The notes under the pieces are model-generated. The model ran no database searches. It was not told the DNA's origin and worked only from the letters and a program-made list of their open reading frames with translations. Positions 35,067-43,852 of a stretch of DNA of 53,376 nt are shown piece after piece. The position numbers and the translations under genes are program-made. Source of the stretch: an uncultured Porphyromonadaceae bacterium (lineage in GTDB: Bacteria; Bacteroidota; Bacteroidia; Bacteroidales; Coprobacteraceae); NCBI GenBank assembly GCA_900545915.1, contig URAV01000025.1, positions 1 to 53,376 of the forward strand. The letters are read 5' to 3'. Positions within the stretch are counted from its first letter, which is position 1; every line of letters begins with the position of its first letter.

Positions 35067-35229
35067 TAAAGCCCGTTTAAATTTCCCGATAAATATATAC
35101 GATCTTTTGAGGCTTTTTTCGGTCTTGTTTCCCCATTTCTGCACATCGTATAAAGGAACAGTAAAAATACTTTTGAAAACAGGTCTCAAAAAAAAACATC
35201 CAGGTAAAATTTAAATTCAAATAGATTAC
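35067..35229 (+). repeat. Dispersed intergenic repeat, copy 8
   Basis: The head is TAAAGCCCGTTTAAATTTCCC. Internal blocks CTTTTGAGGCTTTTTTCGGTC and CCCATTTCTGCACATCGTA match copy 1. The tail is degenerate (TAAAATTTAAATTCAAA). It lies 66 bases after copy 7 in the gap before the CE12-like gene; the rest of the gap is AT-rich. Confidence 0.7.
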
Positions 35230-35343
35230 AGACCAAGCCGTATATTATTATAACTCGGCAATATCTACCAAAAGCGTCAAATATTCCACATTTCAATAAA
35301 GAGTCGAAACTTATTTTTGCATATAATTATAATTCTAACATTT

Positions 35344-37308
35344 ATGAAAAACTCAATTTATCTACTATTAAGTTTATTATTTTGTTGCATGTCTGCATTC
35401 CCTAAAGAAATTACAATTCATACCATCGGAGATTCTACGATGGAGAACAAACCTGAGGACACGGAAAGTAATCCGAACGGACAAAGAGGGTGGGCACAAA
35501 TGTTACAGCAGTTTGTAACAAACGGTGCAACAGTAAATAACAGATCTAAAAGCGGAACTAGTTCCAAATCTTTTTATGAAGCCAAAGACGACAACAATAA
35601 TTATCGTTTTTGGGCAACTGTGAAACCTCAGATCAAAGAAGGAGATTATGTTATTATTCAATTCGGACATAACGATGAAAAAGATGGCGGAGAAGAAGGT
35701 GAAATAGGAACTAATCCCTGGAAAAGTTATACGGAATATCTAACTAAATATGTAACGGAGGTAAGAGAATTAAATGCTACACCTATATTATTCACCCCTA
35801 TCGTACGTAACTATTTTGAAAGTGACGGAAAAACAATCACAGCACGAGGAGCCCACAATCTCGGTATGGGCTCGGACGGAAAAGAACTCGACTATGTCGC
35901 AGCCATGAAAAAAGTTGCAGAAAACACGAATTGCCTTTTGGTCGATCATACAGCTCTTACCAAAAAAGTTTGTGAAGAATACGGAAAAACCAAATCAACA
36001 GAGCTCATTTACAATGTAGGAGACGGTACACATTTGGGAGAATACGGAGCTACTTTATATGCTCGTTTAGCAGTACAAGAATTAATAAAACAAAATATTC
36101 TAACAGAATATCTGAATGCAGATCCCGAATTAATATTAAGTAGTTCTGAATATAATTTCGGGAAATGTTATGCCAACACTGTCAATATCCATTCCTTTTC
36201 GGTAAGTGGAATCGATTTAGATCCGGTAAGCGGAAATGTAACAATAACCGTTCCCTCAGAATTCAGTATATCAAAAGAGCAAGACGGCAACTATACTCAG
36301 CAGATAACCATACCCTATGAAAATGGAAACCTCAGCATTACTCCATTTTTTGTAAAATATGCACCTGAAAATATAGGTATTTCAACAGGAAATATTACAG
36401 TAAGTAACGGGAAAAACTCTAAATTCATCACCTTAAAAGGTGAATGTGTCTCTTTCGAAGGAGGTATCAAAGCAAAAGCATTTTGGGAATTATCAAAAAA
36501 CGAAAACAGTATATCTGAAGGTCCTATTACCGTCTTACCCGAAACATTTAAAAATATGTTTACCGATAGGTATGCAAAGCCGGGAAGCACGACAATATGG
36601 GAAGATAACCGCATTGATGGAGAAACAAAAACTCAACGCAATATTATCGAAGGAAGAACATGGCCTGCTGGAGAAATAGACATCGTACATGACCGCTACA
36701 TTCAATTCGGAGTTAAAGCTACCAAAGGAAGTATTTTTAATGTCGATTCTATCGGATTATATGCAGGTGGATCTGGAAGCAATGGTATACGATTCAAAGT
36801 ATATTATTGTAAAAACGAACTTTTCGGCGATGATGCCGTGATGATTGCAGACAGACAAAATAATACAAGCAATACTATGTACCCGATCTCTCACAAAAAC
36901 ATTATTGAAGTAAAAAGTGAAGAATCTTTATATATCAGAATCTACCCTTGGTTGAACAATGGAGGAGACAGCAAATCTATCTGCCTATACGGAGTCACGA
37001 TAAGCGGAGTGGTTACAGAAGAAAGTACCGATGGAATAACGACTTCTCTCATCGAGAATAACATATTTTGCTATCCCTCGAAAACTTCAGGTATAACCAC
37101 ACTCAATTATGTTACAACCGAATGTTCAGATGTTCTTATCGATATTTTTTCTGTCGACGGGAAAAAACTCAATAGTTACAGAAAAGATTCCCTCCCAGCC
37201 GGGCAGCATCAACAACAAATTAATCTGGAAGGGTTGAATAATGGTATATATATTTGCTCACTTACCAGCAACACAGACCGAAAAACAATCCGACTGATAA
37301 AAGAATAA
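35344..37308 (+). CDS. Secreted SGNH esterase (CE12-like) with T9SS sorting domain
   Basis: The ~654-residue exported protein has an N-terminal SGNH hydrolase domain (about residues 22-255). Its nucleophile is Ser31 in GDSTMEN, the oxyanion block is FGHNDEKD, and the catalytic Asp/His pair is in GDGTHLGEYGA. This matches CE12 acetylesterases that de-acetylate pectin or rhamnogalacturonan. Next come an Ig-like region (about 260-370), a beta-sandwich, and a C-terminal Por-type sorting domain with LNYVTTECSDVLIDIFSVDG and NNGIYICSL. I chose ATG 35344 because the -7 box TATTTTTG (35312-35319) overlaps the earlier ATG at 35317. It could act with the pectate lyase at 10854, although the genes are not linked. 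Confidence 0.82.
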   Translation: MKNSIYLLLSLLFCCMSAFPKEITIHTIGDSTMENKPEDTESNPNGQRGWAQMLQQFVTNGATVNNRSKSGTSSKSFYEAKDDNNNYRFWATVKPQIKEGDYVIIQFGHNDEKDGGEEGEIGTNPWKSYTEYLTKYVTEVRELNATPILFTPIVRNYFESDGKTITARGAHNLGMGSDGKELDYVAAMKKVAENTNCLLVDHTALTKKVCEEYGKTKSTELIYNVGDGTHLGEYGATLYARLAVQELIKQNILTEYLNADPELILSSSEYNFGKCYANTVNIHSFSVSGIDLDPVSGNVTITVPSEFSISKEQDGNYTQQITIPYENGNLSITPFFVKYAPENIGISTGNITVSNGKNSKFITLKGECVSFEGGIKAKAFWELSKNENSISEGPITVLPETFKNMFTDRYAKPGSTTIWEDNRIDGETKTQRNIIEGRTWPAGEIDIVHDRYIQFGVKATKGSIFNVDSIGLYAGGSGSNGIRFKVYYCKNELFGDDAVMIADRQNNTSNTMYPISHKNIIEVKSEESLYIRIYPWLNNGGDSKSICLYGVTISGVVTEESTDGITTSLIENNIFCYPSKTSGITTLNYVTTECSDVLIDIFSVDGKKLNSYRKDSLPAGQHQQQINLEGLNNGIYICSLTSNTDRKTIRLIKE

Positions 37309-37330
37309 TAAGATCGGTTAAACAAAAGCG

Positions 37331-37372
37331 AAATGTGACGGAAGTCTTTCTTTAAAGATCCGTCACATTTTT
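37331..37372 (+). terminator. Terminator after the CE12-like gene
   Basis: AAATGTGACGGA (37331-37342) pairs with TCCGTCACATTT (37359-37370), followed by TT. It lies between convergent genes and may also stop galE transcription. Confidence 0.85.
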
Positions 37373-37409
37373 ATATATATAATTCTCGGTTTCTATCAAA
37401 ACCTTATTT

Positions 37410-38444
37410 TTACATAATTCCTTTTTCACGCAAACGCAATTGCCATTTCCATGCAGAAGCTAACGTATCCTCGATAGACTCTTCCGCTTTCCATCCCAAC
37501 ACGGTATTCGCCTTTTCAGGATTAGCCCACACTTGCTCAATATCTCCTTCCCGACGACCGACAATTTTATAATTCAATTTTTGTCCTGTCACTTTCTCAA
37601 AAGTCTTTATCAACTCTAATACAGAAAGTCCCCGACCTGTACCCAAATTGAATGTTTCTACATTTTCAAGAGACTTTCCGGTAAGCATACGATCCACGGC
37701 TACGACATGAGCTTTCGCCAAATCGACAACATTTATATAATCACGAATACAAGAACCGTCAGGTGTATTGTAGTCATCACCGAACACACTCAATTGTTCT
37801 CGAATTCCCATAGCTGTCTGGGTAACAAAAGGAATAAGATTCTGAGGTACACCATTCGGTAATTCGCCGATCTCTGCAGTAGGATGAGCTCCTATCGGAT
37901 TAAAATAACGCAATATAATAGCTTTATAAGGGACACCCGAATAGATCGTATCACGGATTATTTCCTCATTTATTTGTTTCGTATTTCCATAAGGAGACAT
38001 TGCCGGTTTTATAGGAGCATTTTCATCGACCGGAAGCACATCCGGCTGACCGTACACTGTACATGAAGAGGAAAAAACCAATGCATCAACTCCATATCGG
38101 GGCATCAGCTCCATGAGCGTAAGCAAAGAATCGATATTATTACGATAATACAACAACGGTTTCTGCACCGATTCGCCGACAGCCTTACTGGCTGCAAAAT
38201 GAATAATGCCTTTTATATTCTTCTGCTCCTCGAAAAGCTTTTCCATACCGGTCTTATCGTTGCAATCCAATTTCATGAAAACAGGACGCACACCCGAAAT
38301 TTTCTCAATACCGTCGATTACGCTTTCACTTGAATTAGAAAGATTATCTACGATAACCACTTCATAACCGGCATTCTGCAATTCTACCGTAGTATGCGAA
38401 CCGATATACCCGGCACCACCTGTAACTAAAATTTTCCCTTTCAT
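37410..38444 (-). CDS. galE: UDP-glucose 4-epimerase
   Basis: The 344-residue short-chain dehydrogenase/reductase interconverts UDP-glucose and UDP-galactose for galactose use and surface glycan synthesis. The NAD-binding motif is GGAGYIGSHT at residues 8-17. The catalytic SSSCTVYG serine region and YGNTK (Tyr-x-x-x-Lys) follow. The length is typical. It stands alone on its strand. A possible -7 box TATATTTG lies at 38472-38479 (minus strand), without a clear -33 box. Confidence 0.96.
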   Translation of the reverse strand: MKGKILVTGGAGYIGSHTTVELQNAGYEVVIVDNLSNSSESVIDGIEKISGVRPVFMKLDCNDKTGMEKLFEEQKNIKGIIHFAASKAVGESVQKPLLYYRNNIDSLLTLMELMPRYGVDALVFSSSCTVYGQPDVLPVDENAPIKPAMSPYGNTKQINEEIIRDTIYSGVPYKAIILRYFNPIGAHPTAEIGELPNGVPQNLIPFVTQTAMGIREQLSVFGDDYNTPDGSCIRDYINVVDLAKAHVVAVDRMLTGKSLENVETFNLGTGRGLSVLELIKTFEKVTGQKLNYKIVGRREGDIEQVWANPEKANTVLGWKAEESIEDTLASAWKWQLRLREKGIM

Positions 38445-38596
38445 GTTTTAAGTTAAGTTTAAGATGAGTTGCAAATATAACGGATTTTTGCCAAAAGGTT
38501 TTATCAAAATCTCTAAACCTTACGACCAAACTTTATTTTTTGGAACAAAAAAAATAGATAAACATTAAACAAGATGCATTATTTCAACGCAAACTT

Positions 38597-38628
38597 TTTG
38601 GATAACACAAAAATAAATTTTACCTTTG
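38597..38628 (+). promoter_or_regulatory. Promoter of rplY-pth-hslR
   Basis: There is a -33 TTTG (38597-38600), a 20-bp spacer and a -7 TACCTTTG (38621-38628), 81 bases before rplY. Confidence 0.75.
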
Positions 38629-38659
38629 TCGCGCTTTTTGAGTATTCCGTGCGATGGGA

Positions 38660-38684
38660 AATTAAGAAGCTGATTATCTTAATT
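38660..38684 (+). promoter_or_regulatory. Hairpin in the rplY 5' leader
   Basis: AATTAAGA (38660-38667) pairs perfectly with TCTTAATT (38677-38684) around a 9-base loop in the untranslated leader of the L25 gene. It may be a translational control site, but no known ribosomal-protein leader was recognised. Confidence 0.35.
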
Positions 38685-38709
38685 TTGAGTAACACAAAAA
38701 ATTAAAACA

Positions 38710-39360
38710 ATGAAAACATTTCAATTAGAAGGAACTCCCAGAACCGATTTGGGAAAGAAAGCCGTAAAAGCTTTACGTAAACAAAATCTTATTCCTGCTG
38801 TTTTAAACGGCGGACAACTTGTAACCCTGCCTTATGATAATGCTCTTAAAGCCGGTGAAAAAGTAGTAGAAATTGCCAATAATCAAGCTTTGATCGTAAC
38901 GGATTTCACCGTATCGGCAGATTCTGTACGTAAATTAGTTTATACTCCTGAAATTTTTGCTATCGATTTGACTATCGGTGACAAAAAAACCAAAGCCGTT
39001 ATAAAAGATATTCAATTTCATCCGGTAAACGACACAATCCTTCACATGGATTTTCTTGAAGTTAACGAACAAAAACCCATTGTTATGGAAGTTCCTGTTG
39101 CTCTTGAAGGACATTCAGAAGGTGTTAAAGCCGGTGGTAAATTAAGCCTCGAAATGAGGAAACTGAAAGTAAAAGCTATCTATTCTCAGATTCCTGAAAA
39201 ATTGGTTATCAACATCGATAATTTAGGTTTAGGTAAAACTATACAGGTAGGAGAACTTCATTTCGAAGGTCTTGAACTGATGAATGCTAAAAATGCAGTT
39301 GTTTGTGCTGTTAAATTAACAAGAGCGGCTCGTGGTTTACAAGCAAAAAGCGGTAAATAA
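38710..39360 (+). CDS. rplY: 50S ribosomal protein L25 (long CTC/TL5 form)
   Basis: The 216-residue protein has the N-terminal L25 domain (about residues 1-92), which binds 5S rRNA, and the C-terminal CTC/TL5 beta domain (to about 185). A short basic tail follows. The long form is usual outside enteric bacteria. It is the first gene of a translation-related unit with pth (12 bases later) and an S4-domain protein. An 81-base leader separates the promoter from the start. Confidence 0.96.
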   Translation: MKTFQLEGTPRTDLGKKAVKALRKQNLIPAVLNGGQLVTLPYDNALKAGEKVVEIANNQALIVTDFTVSADSVRKLVYTPEIFAIDLTIGDKKTKAVIKDIQFHPVNDTILHMDFLEVNEQKPIVMEVPVALEGHSEGVKAGGKLSLEMRKLKVKAIYSQIPEKLVINIDNLGLGKTIQVGELHFEGLELMNAKNAVVCAVKLTRAARGLQAKSGK

Positions 39361-39372
39361 AATATTGCATAA

Positions 39373-39936
39373 ATGAAATATTTGATTGTGGGACTGGGTA
39401 ATATCGGACCAGAATACGAAAATACCCGGCACAACATAGGATTCAGAGTATTGGACGCTTTAGCTAAAGCGTCCAATCTTGTTTTTACAGACAAAAGATA
39501 TGGCGAAGTCTGCGAATTAAAAATCAAAGGCCGCACATTAATCTTGTTAAAGCCGTCCACGTATATGAATTTGAGTGGGAATGCCGTACGTTATTGGCTG
39601 CAAAAAGAAAATATTCCGGTAGAAAATTTGCTCGTAATAGTGGATGATTTAGCACTACCATTCGGCAGTCTGCGCTTAAAGCCCCGAGGCAGCGATGCCG
39701 GTCATAACGGGCTGAAACATATTCAACAAATATTAGGGAGTGATAACTACGCCCGACTTCGATTCGGAATCGGGAACGATTTTTTTAAAGGACAGCAAGT
39801 CAACTACGTATTAGGAAGCTTTCCCGAAGAACAAGAAAAAGAATTACCCGCCCGTCTCGAACGTGCAGGAGAGATCATAAAAAGTTTCTGTCTGGCAGGC
39901 ATACAACTGACCATGACACAATTCAACAATAAGTAA
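39373..39936 (+). CDS. pth: Peptidyl-tRNA hydrolase
   Basis: The 187-residue enzyme releases tRNA from stalled peptidyl-tRNA. It begins with YLIVGLGNIGPEYENTRHNIGF, which holds the conserved Asn and the catalytic His (His20). The PSTYMNLSGNAV and VDDLALPFG motifs are present, as is the RGSDAGHNGLKHI segment. It is co-transcribed with rplY, 12 bases upstream, a very common pairing, and is followed after 7 bases by the S4-domain gene. Confidence 0.96.
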   Translation: MKYLIVGLGNIGPEYENTRHNIGFRVLDALAKASNLVFTDKRYGEVCELKIKGRTLILLKPSTYMNLSGNAVRYWLQKENIPVENLLVIVDDLALPFGSLRLKPRGSDAGHNGLKHIQQILGSDNYARLRFGIGNDFFKGQQVNYVLGSFPEEQEKELPARLERAGEIIKSFCLAGIQLTMTQFNNK

Positions 39937-39943
39937 AATTGTC

Positions 39944-40387
39944 ATGGAAAAAGAAAATGAAGTTCGAATAGACAAATGGATGTGGGCTACACGCCTTTTT
40001 AAAACACGTACAATTGCAACCGAAGCTTGCAAAAAAGGACGAGTCTCTATCGGAAATATCCCGGTAAAACCTTCCCGTACAATAAAAGCAGGTGAAATTA
40101 TCCAAGTACGAAAACCTCCTGTTACTTATTCCTTTAAAGTATTGGCTCTGACCGAAAAGAGGATGGGCGCAAAACTTGTCCCGGAGTATCTTGAAAACGT
40201 TACACCGCAAGAACAATATGAAATACTGGAAATGAATCGTATCAGCGGATTCATAAATCGGAGTAAAGGATTGGGAAGACCGACAAAACGAGAAGGACGG
40301 GAACTGAAAAAATTTACCGAAGGAGATTTTTTTGATGACGGATTCGACTTCGATTTTGATTTTGACGATTACGAAGAAAACGATTAA
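39944..40387 (+). CDS. hslR: S4-domain RNA-binding protein, Hsp15-like
   Basis: The 147-residue cytoplasmic protein has an S4 RNA-binding domain at about residues 7-65 (RIDKWMWATRLFKTRT, then KKGRVSIGNIPVKPS). It resembles Hsp15, which rescues 50S subunits carrying peptidyl-tRNA. That fits its position 7 bases behind pth. The C-terminal tail from about residue 125 is strikingly acidic and aromatic (repeated Asp-Phe), an unusual end for an RNA-binding protein. No terminator was recognised in the 112 bases that follow. Confidence 0.85.
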   Translation: MEKENEVRIDKWMWATRLFKTRTIATEACKKGRVSIGNIPVKPSRTIKAGEIIQVRKPPVTYSFKVLALTEKRMGAKLVPEYLENVTPQEQYEILEMNRISGFINRSKGLGRPTKREGRELKKFTEGDFFDDGFDFDFDFDDYEEND

Positions 40388-40499
40388 ACAAAACTTATAC
40401 GACACTTGATCTGTTATACTGCAGAAATTTGTTCAATCCGCATCAAGACTGTCTTTATAAGCTTCACATAGGAGATAAGTAATTTTTAACCGGAATGAC

Positions 40500-41342
40500 A
40501 TGATCATAGATCTGCAAAAGCGTAAAGAATTAAAAAAGAAACTATACACCATCATATTCAAAACCGATACGGAAGAAGGAAAAAAATTCGATATTATTTT
40601 ACTGAATGTGATCCTTCTCAGCGTTATATTGGCAGCAATAGAAAGTGTAGTTGCATTCAACGACCGTTATGCACTCCCGTTCCGTATTTGCGAGTGGATT
40701 ATAACCATACTGTTCACGATCGAATATGCGACCCGTATCTATTGCAGCCCGAATCGAAAGAAATATATTTTTTCGGTCTATGGTATCATCGACCTTTTAT
40801 CTATTTTGCCTTTTTTTATCGGCATTTTATATAGCAGTACCCATTATCTTATCGTTATCCGCGCCCTGCGTCTTCTACGGGTTTTCAGAATATTAAAACT
40901 AACCCATTTTCTAAAAGAAGGCAATCATCTGGTCGATTCTTTACGAAGAAGTGTAAAAAAGATCATGATATTTACCTACTTCATCATGATTCTCGTAACG
41001 ATATTAGGAGCTTTGATGTATTTGGTTGAAGGAAGTGTAAATCCCTCTTTCTCCAATATACCCAAAAGCATATATTGGGCTGTCGTCACTATTACGACTG
41101 TAGGATACGGAGATATAACACCTATCACCTTTTTAGGTCAGACAATTTCAGTAATCGTCATGTTACTCGGATACTCGATACTGGCTGTTCCTACCGGTAT
41201 TATTTCTTCAGAGCTGATCAAACCTTTACGAAAAAAGAACATTACTTGTCCTAATTGCGGAGAGAATAAGCATGAGGCAGATGCTTCTTATTGTAAAAAT
41301 TGCGGGACATTCTTGCCTCATAACAATAACAACCTGTCATAA
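40500..41342 (+). CDS. Voltage-gated-type potassium channel with zinc-ribbon tail
   Basis: The 280-residue inner-membrane protein has six membrane segments in the voltage-gated layout. S4 carries regularly spaced arginines (RALRLLRVFRILK), and the pore loop contains TTVGYGD (about residues 200-206), the K+ selectivity filter. After S6 the cytoplasmic tail ends in CPNCG...YCKNCG (about 250-274), a small zinc-ribbon. Many bacterial Kv channels end soon after S6, so this tail may sense metal or redox state or aid assembly. It is not evidently in an operon; ilvE downstream has its own promoter region. Confidence 0.88.
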   Translation: MIIDLQKRKELKKKLYTIIFKTDTEEGKKFDIILLNVILLSVILAAIESVVAFNDRYALPFRICEWIITILFTIEYATRIYCSPNRKKYIFSVYGIIDLLSILPFFIGILYSSTHYLIVIRALRLLRVFRILKLTHFLKEGNHLVDSLRRSVKKIMIFTYFIMILVTILGALMYLVEGSVNPSFSNIPKSIYWAVVTITTVGYGDITPITFLGQTISVIVMLLGYSILAVPTGIISSELIKPLRKKNITCPNCGENKHEADASYCKNCGTFLPHNNNNLS

Positions 41343-41397
41343 ATTTTCTTTTTTTTCTTTTAAACCGGAATTATGTTCAATATTTCGGACAAAAAAC

Positions 41398-41428
41398 AGT
41401 TACAATATTTATAAAAATTGTAACTTTG
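41398..41428 (+). promoter_or_regulatory. ilvE promoter region with 9-bp inverted repeat
   Basis: AGTTACAAT (41398-41406) and ATTGTAACT (41417-41425) form a perfect 9-10-9 inverted repeat. Its right arm overlaps a -7 element TAACTTTG (41421-41428). No good -33 box is seen, so the promoter may depend on an activator or be blocked by a repressor binding here. Confidence 0.5.
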
Positions 41429-41466
41429 TAAATCTTACATGTAAATATCGAAAAACAACTATAAAA

Positions 41467-42486
41467 ATGGAAACTATCGATTGGGCTAATTTATCATTCG
41501 GTTACATGCCGACCGATTACAATGTACGGTACAATTACCGGAACGGAAGTTGGGGCGAACTTGAAATAAGTAGCAGCGAATATATCAATATGCACATGGC
41601 AGCCACTTGCCTGCATTATGGACAAGAAGCTTTTGAAGGATTAAAAGCTTTTCGCGGAAAAGACGGAAAAATACGAGTATTTCGCCTTGATGAAAATGCG
41701 GCACGACTGCAAAGTACTTGCAGAGGAATTTTAATGCCTGAATTATCTACGGAAAAATTCCGTGACGCTATCCTTAAAGTCATAAAACTGAATGAACGGT
41801 TCGTCCCGCCTTATGAAAGCGGAGCGTCCCTTTACATCAGACCATTATTAATTGGAACAGGTGCACAAGTAGGTGTACATCCGGCAAGCGAATATATGTT
41901 CATTGTATTTGTCACACCGGTAGGACCATACTTTAAAGGTGGATTTTCAACTAATCCTTACGTCATTATCCGTCAATATGATCGCTCAGCACCATTAGGT
42001 ACAGGAGTTTATAAAGTCGGAGGAAATTATGCAGCCAGTTTACGAGCCAATAAAATGGCACACGACATGGGATATTCTTGTGAATTTTATTTAGATGCAA
42101 AAGAAAAAAAATATATCGACGAGTGTGGTGCAGCCAATTTCTTCGGAATTAAAAACAATACATACATAACTCCGTTATCTACTTCTATCTTACCGTCTAT
42201 TACCAATAAAAGCTTAATGACATTGGCAGAAGAAATGGGTTTGACCGTCGAACGCCGTCAAATTCCAGAAGAAGAGTTGGATACTTTCGAAGAAGCCGGA
42301 GCATGCGGTACAGCGGCCGTTATCAGTCCGATACAACGTATCGACGATCCTGAGAAAAATCGGTCATATATTATTTCTAAAGACGGAAAACCGGGTCAAA
42401 TATGCACTCAATTATACAATAAACTACGGGCTATACAATACGGAGATGAACCGGACAAATATGGTTGGGTAACTATCGTCGAATAA
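41467..42486 (+). CDS. ilvE: Branched-chain amino acid aminotransferase
   Basis: The 339-residue PLP enzyme (class IV fold) carries out the last step of valine, leucine and isoleucine synthesis, with glutamate as amino donor. The PLP lysine is in GVYKVGGNYAASL. The substrate region HYGQEAFEGLKAF and the EEAGACGTAAVISP cofactor loop are present. I chose ATG 41467 because the protein then begins METIDWANLSFGY, as expected for the family. The frame stays open upstream into the channel gene. It is separated from the main ilv operon by 31 kb and appears to have its own regulation. Confidence 0.95.
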   Translation: METIDWANLSFGYMPTDYNVRYNYRNGSWGELEISSSEYINMHMAATCLHYGQEAFEGLKAFRGKDGKIRVFRLDENAARLQSTCRGILMPELSTEKFRDAILKVIKLNERFVPPYESGASLYIRPLLIGTGAQVGVHPASEYMFIVFVTPVGPYFKGGFSTNPYVIIRQYDRSAPLGTGVYKVGGNYAASLRANKMAHDMGYSCEFYLDAKEKKYIDECGAANFFGIKNNTYITPLSTSILPSITNKSLMTLAEEMGLTVERRQIPEEELDTFEEAGACGTAAVISPIQRIDDPEKNRSYIISKDGKPGQICTQLYNKLRAIQYGDEPDKYGWVTIVE

Positions 42487-42509
42487 TATTCAGATTAATT
42501 AAATAATAC

Positions 42510-42556
42510 AAAAACCCAGAATGTCCTTAATGCTGTTCGTTCCGGGTTTTTATTTT
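42510..42556 (+). terminator. Terminator of ilvE
   Basis: AAAACCCAGAA (from 42511) pairs with TTCCGGGTTTT (to 42550, one mismatch), followed by a T-rich tract. Confidence 0.8.
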
Positions 42557-42634
42557 TATATACAAAATGAAATATCGAACAAAAACACATCTTAAAGAGT
42601 TATAAATAAGGAACTATTTCCTAAAAATGACATT

Positions 42635-43561
42635 ATGAAAACATTTCTGCTGGCTGGAATCGCTATTATATTAGCTATCGCTATATGGGCACAGCATAAA
42701 AAACAAAATAATATGAATCTTAACAAGCTCACTCCGGAAGAAGAATATGTTATGTTGAAAAAAGGGACTGAAGCCCCTTTTAGCGGCGAATATAACAACT
42801 TCTATAAAAAAGGGACATACCTATGTAAACAATGTGACGCTCCGTTATACCGTTCTTCTGATAAATTCGATTCAGGATGCGGCTGGCCGGCTTTTGATGA
42901 CGAAATTCCTAACGCCGTTATCCGAAAACCGGATAACGACGGAAAACGGACCGAAATCATTTGCGCCAATTGCAAAGGACATCTTGGGCATGTATTTTTA
43001 AACGAACATTTGACCCCAAAAGAAACCAGACATTGTGTGAACTCGATTTCTTTAAAATTTAAGCCCGATAAACCAGACGAAGTATCCAAAGCTTACTTTG
43101 CATCCGGATGTTTTTGGGGAACAGAATACTATTTCCAAAAACTAAAGGGCGTAAAAGAAACTACCGTCGGTTTTATGGGAGGATCTACAAAACATCCGAC
43201 ATATAAAGAAGTCTGTTCTCAAGAAACAGGACATTTTGAAACTATCGAAATAGAATATGACCCGGAAATAATCAGTTATGAATCTCTGGTAAAGTTCTTT
43301 TTCGAAACTCATGATTTTACCCAAACCGACGGTCAAGGCCCTGATATAGGGACACAATATCTCTCGGTAATTTTCTATGCCGATCAAAAACAAAAAGAAA
43401 TTGCTGAAGAATATATACATAGACTTACCGTCATGGGATATAAAGTAGCTACACGACTTTTACCGGTTTCGACATTCTGGCCGGCAGAAAATTATCATCA
43501 AGATTATTACGAGAACAAAGGAACAACTCCCTATTGCCATAAATACCACAAAATTTTTTGA
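42635..43561 (+). CDS. msrAB: Exported methionine sulfoxide reductase MsrB-MsrA fusion
   Basis: The 308-residue protein has an N-terminal signal or anchor (about residues 4-19), so it acts in the periplasm. The first domain is MsrB, with zinc cysteines Cys64, Cys67, Cys110 and Cys113 and catalytic Cys134 in RHCVNS. The second is MsrA, with catalytic Cys159 in SGCFWGTEYY. The enzyme repairs both R and S epimers of methionine sulfoxide in exported proteins. The domain order MsrB-MsrA is the reverse of the neisserial fusion. It is monocistronic with a clear terminator. Confidence 0.94.
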   Translation: MKTFLLAGIAIILAIAIWAQHKKQNNMNLNKLTPEEEYVMLKKGTEAPFSGEYNNFYKKGTYLCKQCDAPLYRSSDKFDSGCGWPAFDDEIPNAVIRKPDNDGKRTEIICANCKGHLGHVFLNEHLTPKETRHCVNSISLKFKPDKPDEVSKAYFASGCFWGTEYYFQKLKGVKETTVGFMGGSTKHPTYKEVCSQETGHFETIEIEYDPEIISYESLVKFFFETHDFTQTDGQGPDIGTQYLSVIFYADQKQKEIAEEYIHRLTVMGYKVATRLLPVSTFWPAENYHQDYYENKGTTPYCHKYHKIF

Positions 43562-43598
43562 CGCCAAATAATTGACATGCAAATATTTTAATGTTTCT

Positions 43599-43638
43599 AA
43601 AGCTCTGTTCTTTTATCTATATTGAACAGAGCTTTTAT
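43599..43638 (+). terminator. Terminator of msrAB
   Basis: AAAGCTCTGTTC (43599-43610) pairs with GAACAGAGCTTTT (43624-43636), leading into a T-rich stretch. Confidence 0.85.
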
Positions 43639-43639
43639 T

Positions 43640-43816
43640 CTAAGCTCGTTTAAATTTTGCTCGGGTTAGGTTTGAAAGTCTCTTTCGAAAATATTTTTCT
43701 GATTTTACGAGAAAATAGCAAGTTATCTGACAAGTGAAAACGGAGAAATAGACCGGAAGAAATCGCAAAGATAACCTGATAATATTTTCTTATTGGAAAA
43801 TTTAGATTGGCTCTAA
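43640..43816 (-). repeat. Dispersed intergenic repeat, copy 9 (reversed)
   Basis: This ~177-bp full copy lies in reverse orientation. The tail at the left is TAAGCTCGTTTAAATTTTGC and the head at the right is GGAAAATTTAGATTGGCTCTAA. The interior has GAAAATAGCAAGTTATCTGAC and AAGTGAAAACG, matching copies 5 and 6 in reverse. It directly follows the msrAB terminator. Confidence 0.85.
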
Positions 43817-43852
43817 AATTTTTTTTGTATTATTGCACAAAATACAATAGAA

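Noticed and set aside
39923..40405. 160-codon antisense frame over the Hsp15-like gene
   Set aside because: It is explained by the codon bias of the opposite strand, with Phe/Ser-rich composition typical of antisense translation.
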